Shown: positions 1 through 6,660, counted from the first letter of the stretch. The stretch: DNA of 9,443 bases from Pseudomonadota bacterium (GCA_030610915.1 JAUWQS010000045.1:1-9443), one strand, 5' to 3'. Notes: generated by a model not told the origin, from the letters alone. A program made the numbers and translations.

Positions 1-244
1 ACCAGGCTGCCTGATCGCTTTTTGAATATCGGCTGTACACCTTTTCATAACGACGAATGCATTTTAGCCAGTTATGGCGATATTTTCTTTTCCCGGCAGA
101 AGCATTCAGACTCCTGCGACACTTATCAGCCTGTTCAAGGAGTAAGACCGGATTCCTGGTAGTTTTGCATATTGCTTCCGACCCATCCATGCAGCAAAGG
201 AACAAAGAGATCAGCAACAAAATGTAATGAAATTTTCTTTTCAT
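1..244 (-). CDS. Partial exported protein, N-terminal part of a probable N-acetylmuramoyl-L-alanine amidase-type protein
   Basis: An uninterrupted minus-strand reading frame starts at ATG 244-242 and runs off the left edge, giving 81 visible residues. The N-terminus (MKRKFHYILLLISLFLCC) is a typical signal peptide, with basic residues followed by a hydrophobic core, so the protein should be exported. The later segment KRKYRHNWLKCIRRYEKVY, followed by SRYSKSDQA, resembles the helical TPR-like N-terminal region that I recall from deltaproteobacterial N-acetylmuramoyl-L-alanine amidases. The catalytic domain would lie outside the window, so the enzyme name is an inference from family memory. An SD-like AGGTAGGA lies just upstream of the ATG on this strand (246-253). 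The gene is divergent from glgC and probably unrelated to glycogen. Alternatively it could be another TPR-containing periplasmic protein. I am confident that it is coding and only moderately confident of the product. Confidence 0.65.
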   Translation of the reverse strand, partial: MKRKFHYILLLISLFLCCMDGSEAICKTTRNPVLLLEQADKCRRSLNASAGKRKYRHNWLKCIRRYEKVYSRYSKSDQAAW

Positions 245-424
245 GTCCTACCTGGTGTCCATCAAGAAATGAGATAGTTTTCGCAAGGTCAAGGAAGATG
301 AGGATTTTAACCACAGGAATACATTGAAGTATTTCGAGGATTAAAATCCGAATCTGACGTAGAGATTGTGAAAAATAGCCACTTCTGGATGGACATTAGT
401 TAATAATACCGAATGGAGGTTGTT
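245..424. promoter_or_regulatory. Divergent promoter region between the exported protein and glgC, with an inverted repeat at 302-349
   Basis: This 180-bp region separates two divergent genes and must hold promoters for both. The clearest structure is a perfect 9-bp inverted repeat, GGATTTTAA (302-310) and TTAAAATCC (341-349), with 30 bp between the arms. The right arm is itself part of a near-palindrome, GGATTAAAATCC. The spacing fits a dimeric regulator site or a stem in a 5' leader. No convincing -35/-10 pair with proper spacing was found by eye on either strand, so no specific promoter is called. Confidence 0.35.
415..420 (+). promoter_or_regulatory. Ribosome binding site that sets the glgC start
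   Basis: GGAGGT sits 4 nt before ATG 425. It overlaps the alternative upstream ATG at 413, which would have no ribosome binding site of its own. The SD therefore points to ATG 425 as the real start. Confidence 0.8.
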
Positions 425-1666
425 ATGAGGGATATCCTAGCCATGATCATGGCGGGTGGCGCCGGAGAAAGACTATACCCGTTAACACGGGATAGAGCAA
501 AGCCGGCGGTGCCTTTCGGAGGAATATATCGTCTGATCGACTTCACATTGAGTAACTGTGTTAATTCTGGTGTACGAAAGATTGTAGTCCTTACACAATA
601 TAAGTCTCTCTCCCTGGAGCGGCATATCAGCTTTGGCTGGAATATCTTCAATTCAGAACTTGGTGAATATATATTTTTCATCCCTCCCCAGATGAGGATA
701 GGCGGTGATTGGTATAAAGGAACCGCCGACAGCATCTATCAAAATTTATACTTTGCCGACATGGTCAATCCCAGTTATTTCCTTATTCTTTCCGCCGACC
801 ATGTTTATAAGATGGACTATTCTGAGATGCTTACCTTCCATAAAAGCAAAGGCGCCGACGTTACCATGGCCACCATAGAGGTGGACCCCCGGGAAGAATC
901 CCGGTTTGGTATTGTCAGGGTTGATAAGGAGGACAGGATAACCGGTTTTGAGGAAAAGCCTGAACGACTTGAGCCCGTATCCCAGGGCAGAGAAACCTTA
1001 TCAGCCAATATGGGGGTTTATATCTTTAACAGCCACACCTTGAGAGAATTCCTGGAAGAAGATGCCCATAAAAACAGCCATCATGATTTCGGCAGGGACA
1101 TCGTCCCAGCGATGACCCAAAGTAACGTCAAGGTGTTTTCCTATAATTTTAAGGATGTAAACAAAAAAGAACCGAAGTACTGGAGGGATGTTGGAACCAT
1201 CGAGGCCTACTTTGATGCCAATATGGATCTGGTGGCGCCTGATCCCATGCTCAACCTTTATGACACGGACTGGCCCATACGCACTTATCAGGGTCAATAT
1301 CCCCCGGCCAAGACGGTCTTCGCCCAGGAATATCCCGGCGGAAGGCTGGGGATTTGTCTGGATTCCATAGTTTCCGGAGGATGTATCATCAGCGGTGGCA
1401 AGGTACAAAACTGTGTTTTGTCTCCCAGGGTTCGAATAAACAGCTATGCCGAGGTGAAGGAATCCGTGTTGATGGAGGGTGTCGAGGTTGGCAGATATTG
1501 TAAGATTAAGAGGGCCATTATTGATAAAGGAGTAAAGGTGCCTCCGGGAACAGAAATAGGATATGACATCAGAGAGGATAGAAAGAAATTTTTTGTGAGT
1601 AAGGGGGGCATAGTAGTTATTCCTAAGGGTATGGAGGTTCCATTGTCAAAGGAGGAAACCCGGTGA
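425..1666 (+). CDS. glgC: Glucose-1-phosphate adenylyltransferase (ADP-glucose pyrophosphorylase)
   Basis: This enzyme makes ADP-glucose from ATP and glucose-1-phosphate, the committed step of bacterial glycogen synthesis in the cytoplasm. The 413-residue length is normal for the family. The N-terminal nucleotidyltransferase domain shows [13 protein letters not shown] (residues 9-21), [10 protein letters not shown] (24-33), [20 protein letters not shown] (with D125 in the place of the catalytic Asp), GFEEKP and [18 protein letters not shown]. The C-terminal part ends in the left-handed beta-helix signature, [11 protein letters not shown] followed by [15 protein letters not shown]. In the family motif LSGDH the Gly is Ala here, a minor substitution seen in other homologues. 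ATG 425 is preferred over ATG 413 because GGAGGT lies at 415-420. It is the first plus-strand gene of the cluster and probably the promoter-proximal gene. Allosteric control is known for the family, but the effector cannot be read from the sequence. Confidence 0.96.
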   Translation: MRDILAMIMAGGAGERLYPLTRDRAKPAVPFGGIYRLIDFTLSNCVNSGVRKIVVLTQYKSLSLERHISFGWNIFNSELGEYIFFIPPQMRIGGDWYKGTADSIYQNLYFADMVNPSYFLILSADHVYKMDYSEMLTFHKSKGADVTMATIEVDPREESRFGIVRVDKEDRITGFEEKPERLEPVSQGRETLSANMGVYIFNSHTLREFLEEDAHKNSHHDFGRDIVPAMTQSNVKVFSYNFKDVNKKEPKYWRDVGTIEAYFDANMDLVAPDPMLNLYDTDWPIRTYQGQYPPAKTVFAQEYPGGRLGICLDSIVSGGCIISGGKVQNCVLSPRVRINSYAEVKESVLMEGVEVGRYCKIKRAIIDKGVKVPPGTEIGYDIREDRKKFFVSKGGIVVIPKGMEVPLSKEETR

Positions 1667-1756
1667 CGGAAAGTGTCATTGAATATGGCGTTCCCGGGGG
1701 AGTAGATAGTCGTATGTGAGGCAATAGGGTATCTTTCAAGACAAATATAAAACAAG

Positions 1757-1780
1757 CCACTTCCTTTGGCAGTGGTATTT
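1757..1780 (+). terminator. Weak hairpin with T-rich tail between glgC and the GT4 gene
   Basis: CCACT (1757-1761) pairs with AGTGG (1771-1775) around a 9-nt loop and is followed by TATTTT. The stem is only 5 bp, so at best it is an attenuator or partial terminator in the 140-bp glgC-GT4 gap. The gap otherwise shows no gene. Confidence 0.25.
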
Positions 1781-1806
1781 TGCTTAAAGGTAGAAAGGAG
1801 AAAAGG

Positions 1807-2964
1807 ATGAAGATTGCGATGTTTTCGTGGGAAACACTCCATTCCATTGCTGTTGGGGGCATTGCCCCGGTGGTGACTGAATTGGCGGCAGCCCTGGAAA
1901 GGAAAGGAGAGGAAATACATGTTTTCACCCGTATGGGAGAGGGACAGCGTTTATATGAACTCATTGATGGAGTTCACTACCACCGCTGCCCTCACAGGCT
2001 CGACCCCAATTTCTTTGAAGAGGTAAATGACATGTGCCGCTCCTTCGCCGACCATTTCTTCCAGACAGAGGATTATATTGGCGGCTTCGATATTATCCAC
2101 GGCCATGACTGGTTAACGGCCAATGCGGTTGGCTGGATAAAAGAGAGAAGAGATAAGAAAGCTGTATTTACTGTTCATTCCACCGAGTATGGGAGATGTG
2201 GCAACAACTTCTGGGGTGGGGCCTCTGCTGTGATCAGTGACCATGAGCGATATGGGACCTATATTGCCGACAGGGTAACGGCAGTGTCGAATAACTTGAA
2301 AAGTGAGATCGAGTGGATGTATAATGTTCCCGAGTGGAAAGCGGATGTTGTATATAATGGAATCAGTGTTCATAACTTTGATGGGTGGGTTGATCCCGGT
2401 GAGATCAAAAAAAAATATGCGGTAGCCCCCTTAGAGCCTATGGTGCTCTTTGTTGGTAGAATGACCTATCAGAAGGGCCCGGATTTGCTGGTAGAGGCCA
2501 TACCTTCTATCTTAAGATATTACCCAAACGCCAAATTTGTCTTTGTCGGCGATGGAGATATGATGCGGAACGTAGAAGATCAGACTCGTGCTCTTGAGAT
2601 TTCCCATGCCACCAGATTCCTGGGGTATAGATCGGGACAGGAACTTATAGATATATTTAAGGCAGCGGATGTGGTTTGTATTCCCAGCAGAAATGAGCCC
2701 TTCGGGGTGGTGGTGCTGGAGGCCTGGGCTGCGGGCAAACCGGTTATAGCCAGCAAAAATGGAGGGCCTGATGAATTTGTCTGGCATGAGGTAAATGGAC
2801 TTAAGGTCTCTGACAATCCCGATAGTATCGCCTGGGGGATAGGCACGCTTTTCGCTGATTTTGAGCGGGCAAGAGAGATAGGAATGAATGGAAGGAAGAC
2901 TGCTGAACAAGCCTTTTCGTGGGAGAGCATCGCCGATCAGATGCTGGAAGTTTATTATTCGTAG
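1807..2964 (+). CDS. GT4-family glycosyltransferase, glycogen-cluster type (GlgM-like or auxiliary glucan synthase)
   Basis: This is a GT-B-fold retaining glycosyltransferase of 385 residues, probably acting on an ADP-sugar given its place directly after glgC. The N-terminal half has MKIAMFSWE and a Gly-rich loop VGGIAPVVTELAAAL, then HGHDWLTANA and FTVHSTE. The C-terminal half has VLFVGRMTYQKG with the phosphate-binding pair R218 and K223. It also has EPFGVVVLE, an EX7E motif (E297 and E305), and then GKPVIASKNGGPDEFV. These match the GT4 family. GlgC-linked GT4 enzymes of this length include actinobacterial maltose-1-phosphate synthase GlgM, but no GlgE partner is visible here. Substrate and product therefore remain open, and a second glycogen synthase or a different sugar transfer is possible. 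An upstream in-frame TTG at 1780 exists. ATG 1807 is chosen because AAAGGAG (1794-1800) lies 6 nt before it and the conserved MKIAMFSWE begins there. Confidence 0.88.
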   Translation: MKIAMFSWETLHSIAVGGIAPVVTELAAALERKGEEIHVFTRMGEGQRLYELIDGVHYHRCPHRLDPNFFEEVNDMCRSFADHFFQTEDYIGGFDIIHGHDWLTANAVGWIKERRDKKAVFTVHSTEYGRCGNNFWGGASAVISDHERYGTYIADRVTAVSNNLKSEIEWMYNVPEWKADVVYNGISVHNFDGWVDPGEIKKKYAVAPLEPMVLFVGRMTYQKGPDLLVEAIPSILRYYPNAKFVFVGDGDMMRNVEDQTRALEISHATRFLGYRSGQELIDIFKAADVVCIPSRNEPFGVVVLEAWAAGKPVIASKNGGPDEFVWHEVNGLKVSDNPDSIAWGIGTLFADFERAREIGMNGRKTAEQAFSWESIADQMLEVYYS

Positions 2965-2990
2965 AATATAAAAGAAAGGGGGGAATTGTT

Positions 2991-3221
2991 ATGCCTAAAA
3001 AAGATGGGAGTGGCCCTCCCGGTGGGAGCGGCCCTGGAACAGGAACGGGTATAGGCAGAGGAGGAGGAGGCAGAGGCAGGATGGGAGGCACCAGACCTGG
3101 GTCTGGTCCCGGTGGAGAGTGTGTCTGCCCCAATTGCGGAACAACTGCTCCTCATCAACAGGGGATCCCTTGTACCCAGATAAGCTGTCCAAATTGCGGC
3201 GCCAGTATGGTAAAGAAGTAA
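2991..3221 (+). CDS. Gly-rich zinc-ribbon miniprotein
   Basis: This 76-residue protein has two parts. Residues 1-43 form a low-complexity Gly/Pro/Arg tail (GIGRGGGGRGRMGGTRPG is typical). Residues 44-76 hold a compact metal-binding module: C44-x-C46-x2-C49, H55, C61, and C66-x2-C69, followed by GASMVKK. Six Cys and one His in this layout suggest a zinc ribbon or rubredoxin-like knuckle. Similar Gly-rich proteins with a C-terminal CPxCG pair are familiar from anaerobic Desulfobacterota and Nitrospirota, but I know of no assigned function. Start 2991 has a strong purine-rich RBS (AAAGGGGGGAA at 2975-2985). Upstream in-frame codons from 2919 overlap the GT4 gene and lack the family pattern. The 26-nt gap to the GT4 gene suggests cotranscription. 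It could be a nucleic-acid-binding, metal-handling or scaffold protein. The frame is good and the function unknown. Confidence 0.8.
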   Translation: MPKKDGSGPPGGSGPGTGTGIGRGGGGRGRMGGTRPGSGPGGECVCPNCGTTAPHQQGIPCTQISCPNCGASMVKK

Positions 3222-3244
3222 GGTATCAGCTCAATAAATAGTGG
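3222..3244 (+). repeat. Solo left end of the MITE-like element found at 6410-6652
   Basis: The 17-mer GGTATCAGCTCAATAAA (3222-3238) is identical to 6409-6425, and similarity continues as TAGTGGG versus CAGGGG. In both places it begins almost directly after a stop codon (TAA 3219-3221 here). No matching right end or flanking duplication is seen before the next gene. This copy is therefore truncated or overwritten by the adjacent CCCTCACCC element. Confidence 0.6.
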
Positions 3245-3249
3245 GAACG

Positions 3250-3356
3250 CCCTCACCCTCACCCTCACCCTCTCCCACCAGGGGAGAGGGAATTAATCAA
3301 TCGAAATCATTAAAAAAACGCCCCTCCGCCTTGAGGGGGAGGGTTGGGGTGGGGGT
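3250..3356. repeat. Nested palindromic dispersed repeat (CCCTCACCC / GGGTTGGGGTGGG type)
   Basis: Outer arms at 3249-3266 (CCCTCACCCTCACCCTC) and 3339-3356 (GAGGGTTGGGGTGGGGGT) are inverted copies matching at 14 of 18 positions, and two mismatches would be G-U wobbles in RNA. Inside are two further hairpins: CCCTCTCCC (3268-3276) with GGGAGAGGG (3282-3290), and CCCCTC (3321-3326) with GAGGGG (3333-3338). The left arm has a 6-bp CCCTCA tandem. This resembles REP/BIME-like repeats scattered through many Gram-negative genomes. It occupies most of the 171-bp gap before the GH57 gene. No transposase is present. Confidence 0.7.
3312..3338 (-). terminator. Minus-strand intrinsic-terminator-like hairpin inside the palindromic repeat
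   Basis: Read on the minus strand, CCCCTC-AAGGCG-GAGGGG is followed by CG and seven Ts. That is a GC stem plus U-tract, the standard rho-independent form. No minus-strand gene ends here, so it probably comes with the repeat or blocks antisense transcription. Confidence 0.45.
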
Positions 3357-3392
3357 AAAAAGGGGAGATTTGCTCAATGTCTGGAGGGTAAA

Positions 3393-4589
3393 ATGAGTAA
3401 AGGAATTTATCATGCTCTGGGGCTGCATATGCATCAGCCACCAGGGAATCTAAAACTCCTGATAGAGACAAATGACTGGGAGGCAAGACAGATTATCCTC
3501 TGTTATGAACGGCCGTTAAGGTATGCCCGGGCCTTCCCGGATATAGCCAGAATAAATGTGGGTTTTTCCGGGATACTTCTGGAACAGCTCCAGGATGAAG
3601 AGATACAGAAGAGGTATGCCTCTATTATCGATATTCCTCAAATGCTTGAAGGTTACGCAAGACAGGAGAACATTGAGCTGATCGGCATGGGATACTACCA
3701 CCCCATCTTTCCCCTCATTCCCGAAGAAGACTGGGAAGCGCAGCTCAGGAAGGGCAGGGATAAGATTAGAGAAGTGTTTGGAAGGGAACCTTCAGGTTTC
3801 TGGCCGCCGGAGATGGCCTTTTGTATGGAGCTAATCCCTGCTTTAAAGAGGAACGGTTATGAATATGTGGTGATAGATGGTGTCCATGTGAGGCCCAAAA
3901 TCATTTTAACACCACAGGAGATACTTTATCAGACTCATGTAGCAGAGTATGATGGCCATGAAATTGCTGTAATTTCCAGAGACAGGGACTTGAGTAATGC
4001 CCAGGAAAGCGGGTTGGATACCGGCTGGTTTGAAAGGGAAATAGGGGAGAAGACAGCACAATGCACCCAGCCTTCCCTGGTTACCACCTGGTCTGACGGA
4101 GAGAATGGGGGCTGGTTCCGTCAAACCGATGAACCTTCAGGTTTCTGGGGGCATTACTTTGCCCCTTATATGGAAAGGGTGAGAAGCGGAGGAATGCCCA
4201 TCACCCCTGTCAGAATTTCCGATTTTATCCAGGAACATCCACCCCGCAATAAGGTCAGGGTGGAAAGCGGGGCATGGAATATCGGGACAAGGGGAGGAAA
4301 GGATTTTTCACAATGGTCGGGCTCGGATTCCCAGAAAAGAGCGCTGAGAGAGATCGGTGAGATAAGTCGCTACTACCATCAAATGGAAGGGCGGTTAATG
4401 AAGGAAAAGAAAAAAGGACGGGATATGCCGGGGACAGATAAGATATTGAGTTCCGCCTATGAATATGTGCTTAAATCTCAGACAAGCTGTTATCTCTTCT
4501 GGGGAGATGCATGGGTCTCAAGGGTATATGAGGTTACAAAAAAGGCCAGGGTATTGCTGAACGAGGCAAGGCAGGTATTATTACGATAA
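3393..4589 (+). CDS. GH57 family glycoside hydrolase (amylase-like)
   Basis: This protein of 398 residues has the five GH57 conserved regions in order. Region 1 is LHMHQPPG (H12 and H14). Region 2 is GMGYYHPIFPLI. Region 3 is FWPPEMAF with E140 at the nucleophile position. Region 4 is TTWSDGENGGWF with D235 at the acid/base position. Region 5 is the C-terminal SCYLFWGDAWV. GH57 enzymes are retaining alpha-glucan hydrolases or transferases with a (beta/alpha)7 barrel, and the catalytic pair is intact. No signal peptide is seen, so it acts in the cytoplasm. Its place between glgC and a branching enzyme suggests glycogen trimming, debranching or maltooligosaccharide remodelling. The exact specificity (alpha-amylase, amylopullulanase-like or 4-alpha-glucanotransferase) cannot be read by eye. 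Start ATG 3393 follows GGAGGG at 3383-3388. The next gene starts 10 nt after its stop codon, indicating cotranscription. Confidence 0.92.
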   Translation: MSKGIYHALGLHMHQPPGNLKLLIETNDWEARQIILCYERPLRYARAFPDIARINVGFSGILLEQLQDEEIQKRYASIIDIPQMLEGYARQENIELIGMGYYHPIFPLIPEEDWEAQLRKGRDKIREVFGREPSGFWPPEMAFCMELIPALKRNGYEYVVIDGVHVRPKIILTPQEILYQTHVAEYDGHEIAVISRDRDLSNAQESGLDTGWFEREIGEKTAQCTQPSLVTTWSDGENGGWFRQTDEPSGFWGHYFAPYMERVRSGGMPITPVRISDFIQEHPPRNKVRVESGAWNIGTRGGKDFSQWSGSDSQKRALREIGEISRYYHQMEGRLMKEKKKGRDMPGTDKILSSAYEYVLKSQTSCYLFWGDAWVSRVYEVTKKARVLLNEARQVLLR

Positions 4590-4599
4590 AGGAGGGTGT

Positions 4600-4818
4600 A
4601 TGCCGATGAAATGCTGGTTTTGTGAGAATGAGGCAAGGGGAGTATGCGCCGCTTGCGGAAGAGCGCTTTGCCATGACCATGCCCATATTCATGATGCGAT
4701 GACCATCGCCAAGTCAGACACCTCTACCGGTTATGCCAGTTATTACAATGTCTACGGGGCATTGAAGTGTTCGGATTGCAGGCTGGAATGGGAGAGTTGT
4801 CAGCCTGACAAAGAGTGA
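4600..4818 (+). CDS. Cys/His-rich zinc-finger-like miniprotein between the two GH57 genes
   Basis: This 72-residue protein shows the pattern C5-x2-C8, C16-x2-C19, C24-x2-H27, H29 and H31, then C57-x2-C60 and C67. The first half (MKCWFCENEARGVCAACGRA, then LCHDHAHIHD) resembles a B-box-like or DUF2180-like treble of zinc-binding pairs. The second half adds one further CxxC. It is almost certainly a metal-binding protein and is not a recognised enzyme. It lies 10 nt after the GH57 hydrolase and 9 nt before the branching enzyme, so it is very probably cotranscribed and may be translationally coupled. GGAGGG (4591-4596) supports ATG 4600. ATG 4606, giving MKCWFC directly, is the alternative. Its function is unknown. 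A role in regulating or assembling the glucan enzymes is only suggested by position. Confidence 0.82.
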   Translation: MPMKCWFCENEARGVCAACGRALCHDHAHIHDAMTIAKSDTSTGYASYYNVYGALKCSDCRLEWESCQPDKE

Positions 4819-4827
4819 GGATGATCT

Positions 4828-6402
4828 ATGGAAAAAGGCTACCTTTGCATGATCCTGCATGCCCATCTCCCCTTTGTCAGGCATCCCGAAGAAGAGGATT
4901 TTCTGGAGGAATACTGGTTCTTTGAAGCGATCACTGAAACCTATCTCCCTTTAATCACCGTGATGGATGACCTGATAAGGCAGGGCGTTGATTTTCGCTT
5001 AACCATGTCCTTGACACCTCCTCTGATTACTATGCTTGGGGACCCGCTTTTGCAGTCCCGCTACCTTAAAAGGTTAAATAAACTTCTTGAACTGACGGAA
5101 AATGAGCTGGTGAGGACAAGAGCCCAGCCGGAGTTTTTTCACCTGGCACGGATGTATCGCGAGGACTTCCTTAAAAAGAGAGAGGTCTTCCAGGGCTTAG
5201 GGGGCAATTTGCTTTCCGCCTTTAAAAAGTTTCAGGAGCTTGGAAAATTGGAGATTCTTGCTTCGTGCGCCACTCATGGATTTCTGCCGTTGTTGAACGT
5301 AAATCCTTCTGCGGTGAAGGCTCAAATTGAGGTGGGGATTGACTGTTATGAGGAGGTTTTTGGGACCAGACCACGTGGTTTTTGGCTTCCCGAGTGTGGT
5401 TATTATCCTGGACTGGATGAGATTCTTAAGAATTCGGGTGTCAAATATTTTCTCCTGGAAAGCCACGGCATCTTAAATGCCACACCCTTTCCTGAATGCG
5501 GGGTTTATGCCCCTGTATTTTGCGAGTCAGGGGTGGCGGCTTTTGGACGGGATGATACGGCTTCCAAACAGGTCTGGGATGCCTTTACCGGTTATCCCGG
5601 CGACTTTGACTATCGTGAATTCTACCGTGACATCGCCTATGAGCAGGACTATCAATATATTAAACCTCATATCCCCGGTGAGGTCAGGGTTGATTCCGGT
5701 ATAAAATACTATCGAATAACGGGAAAGAACGGGGATAAACAACCTTATAATCCTGAGTGGGCAAGAGAAAAGGCTGCTGCTCATGCAGGAAATTTCATGT
5801 TCAATCGTGAAAAACAGGTGGAATCTCTTTCCGGTGCTATGGATCGGAAGCCTGTTATTATTGCCGCTTATGATGCCGAGCTTTTCGGCCACTGGTGGTT
5901 TGAGGGGCCCCTGTGGCTGGAGTTTTTGATGAAGAAAATTTACTATGACCAGCAGACCATAAAACTTGCCACCCCTTCTGAATATCTAACAGAGTATCCC
6001 GCAGGCCAGGTCTGCGTGCCTTCCGCTTCCAGTTGGGGAGAGAAGGGATATAATGAGATATGGTTAAATGGAAGCAACGAATGGATTTACCCTCACTTGC
6101 ATATCTGCGCCAAGAGGATGGAAGAGATGGCCAGAGGCTTTCCTCATGCCGGAGGTGTTGTCCGCAGGGCTTTAAACCAGGCGGCAAGAGAGCTTCTGCT
6201 GGCTCAGAGCAGTGACTGGGCCTTTATCATGCATAATGGAACCCAGGTAGAATATGCCGTGAGAAGAGTAAAGGAGCATATCGGAAGATTTAACAAGTTA
6301 TACCAGGATATCAAACAGGGGAAGATTGATAAGCTGTGGCTGGACTGGATCGAACAAAAAAACAGTATATTTCCCCATATCGATTATCGGGTCTATGGAT
6401 AG
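4828..6402 (+). CDS. GH57 1,4-alpha-glucan branching enzyme (DUF1957 type)
   Basis: This 524-residue protein matches the GH57 branching enzymes known from Thermus and Thermococcus in length and motifs. Region 1 is LHAHLPFVRHP (H11 and H13). Region 2 is ATHGFLPLL. Region 3 is FWLPECGYYPG with E189 as the nucleophile. Region 4 is AYDAELFGHWWFEG with D349 as the acid/base residue. The C-terminal helical domain has SSWGEKGYNEIWLNGSNEW and SDWAFIMHNG. The stretch VAAFGRDDTASKQVWDAF, GYPGDFDYREFYRD is also characteristic of the branching type. It would create alpha-1,6 branches in cytoplasmic glycogen, replacing the GH13 GlgB that is absent here. GAGG of the preceding stop region (4815-4820) serves as the RBS, 7 nt before ATG 4828. 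Its stop (TAG 6400-6402) abuts the MITE-like insertion, and the coding sequence itself is intact. Confidence 0.93.
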   Translation: MEKGYLCMILHAHLPFVRHPEEEDFLEEYWFFEAITETYLPLITVMDDLIRQGVDFRLTMSLTPPLITMLGDPLLQSRYLKRLNKLLELTENELVRTRAQPEFFHLARMYREDFLKKREVFQGLGGNLLSAFKKFQELGKLEILASCATHGFLPLLNVNPSAVKAQIEVGIDCYEEVFGTRPRGFWLPECGYYPGLDEILKNSGVKYFLLESHGILNATPFPECGVYAPVFCESGVAAFGRDDTASKQVWDAFTGYPGDFDYREFYRDIAYEQDYQYIKPHIPGEVRVDSGIKYYRITGKNGDKQPYNPEWAREKAAAHAGNFMFNREKQVESLSGAMDRKPVIIAAYDAELFGHWWFEGPLWLEFLMKKIYYDQQTIKLATPSEYLTEYPAGQVCVPSASSWGEKGYNEIWLNGSNEWIYPHLHICAKRMEEMARGFPHAGGVVRRALNQAARELLLAQSSDWAFIMHNGTQVEYAVRRVKEHIGRFNKLYQDIKQGKIDKLWLDWIEQKNSIFPHIDYRVYG

Positions 6403-6409
6403 AAATATG
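6402..6409 (+). repeat. Left target-site duplication of the MITE-like element (GAAATATG)
   Basis: GAAATATG here is repeated exactly at 6653-6660. The first G is the last base of the branching-enzyme stop codon. The core AAATAT (6403-6408) is the minimum duplication if the bordering G bases belong to the element or match by chance. Confidence 0.65.
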
Positions 6410-6652
6410 GTATCAGCTCAATAAACAGGGGATTACATTTTTGAAATGTTGGTCTCGATCCACGATAAGCGTTCACTGAACGTTGAAATTAGAAATTGGA
6501 AATTTGGCCTTCATGTTTTTTACTGTCAACTCGCAAACTTGTTTCATCGCTCCCAAATTTCTACTTTCCAATTTCAAGTTTCAAGCTGTGAACGGCTACG
6601 ATCCACAATCATTCTTACATGCCTGAATTGGCCCTATTTATTGAGATAATAC
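6410..6652. mobile_element. MITE-like, largely palindromic non-coding insertion with terminal inverted repeats
   Basis: This element is about 243 bp. Its left end GTATCAGCTCAATAAACAGGG (6410-6430) is the imperfect inverted copy of the right end (6632-6652, reading GTATTATCTCAATAAATAGGG on the minus strand). About 18 of 21 positions match. A second, inner pair of inverted arms lies at 6468-6507 and 6553-6597. These share AGC(C)GTTCAC at the outer side and GAAATTTGG at the inner side, with A/T-rich GAAATT motifs between and a 45-nt centre. A small hairpin, ACATTT-TTG-AAATGT, sits at 6435-6449. The element is flanked by the direct repeat GAAATATG. No transposase is encoded, and the open frame at 6446-6649 looks accidental. 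Family assignment is not possible from memory, and any mobilising transposase must be elsewhere in the genome. Confidence 0.7.
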
Positions 6653-6660
6653 GAAATATG
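6653..6660 (+). repeat. Right target-site duplication of the MITE-like element (GAAATATG), containing the DUF4912 start codon
   Basis: This is an exact copy of 6402-6409. Its last three bases are ATG 6658-6660, the proposed start of the DUF4912 gene. Confidence 0.65.

Noticed and set aside
393..412. TTAATAATACC as another MITE end near glgC
   Set aside because: Only about 7 of 9 A/T-rich positions match the right terminal repeat, which is expected by chance.
413..424. Upstream ATG at 413 as the glgC start
   Set aside because: It overlaps the GGAGGT ribosome binding site serving ATG 425 and has no SD of its own.
1001..1408. 135-residue minus-strand open frame
   Set aside because: It lies wholly inside glgC, whose protein is clearly conserved. 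It shows no recognisable motif and is an antisense shadow.
2801..3133. Pro-rich minus-strand open frame
   Set aside because: Its proline runs are the antisense of the Gly-rich tail of the zinc-ribbon gene.
3250..3270. CRISPR-like short tandem repeat (CCCTCA units)
   Set aside because: The units are 6 bp, contiguous and without spacers, and they form one arm of a palindrome.
6446..6649. 67-residue plus-strand open frame inside the MITE-like element
   Set aside because: It spans inverted-repeat arms, its sequence follows the palindrome, and no ribosome binding site or family resemblance is visible.
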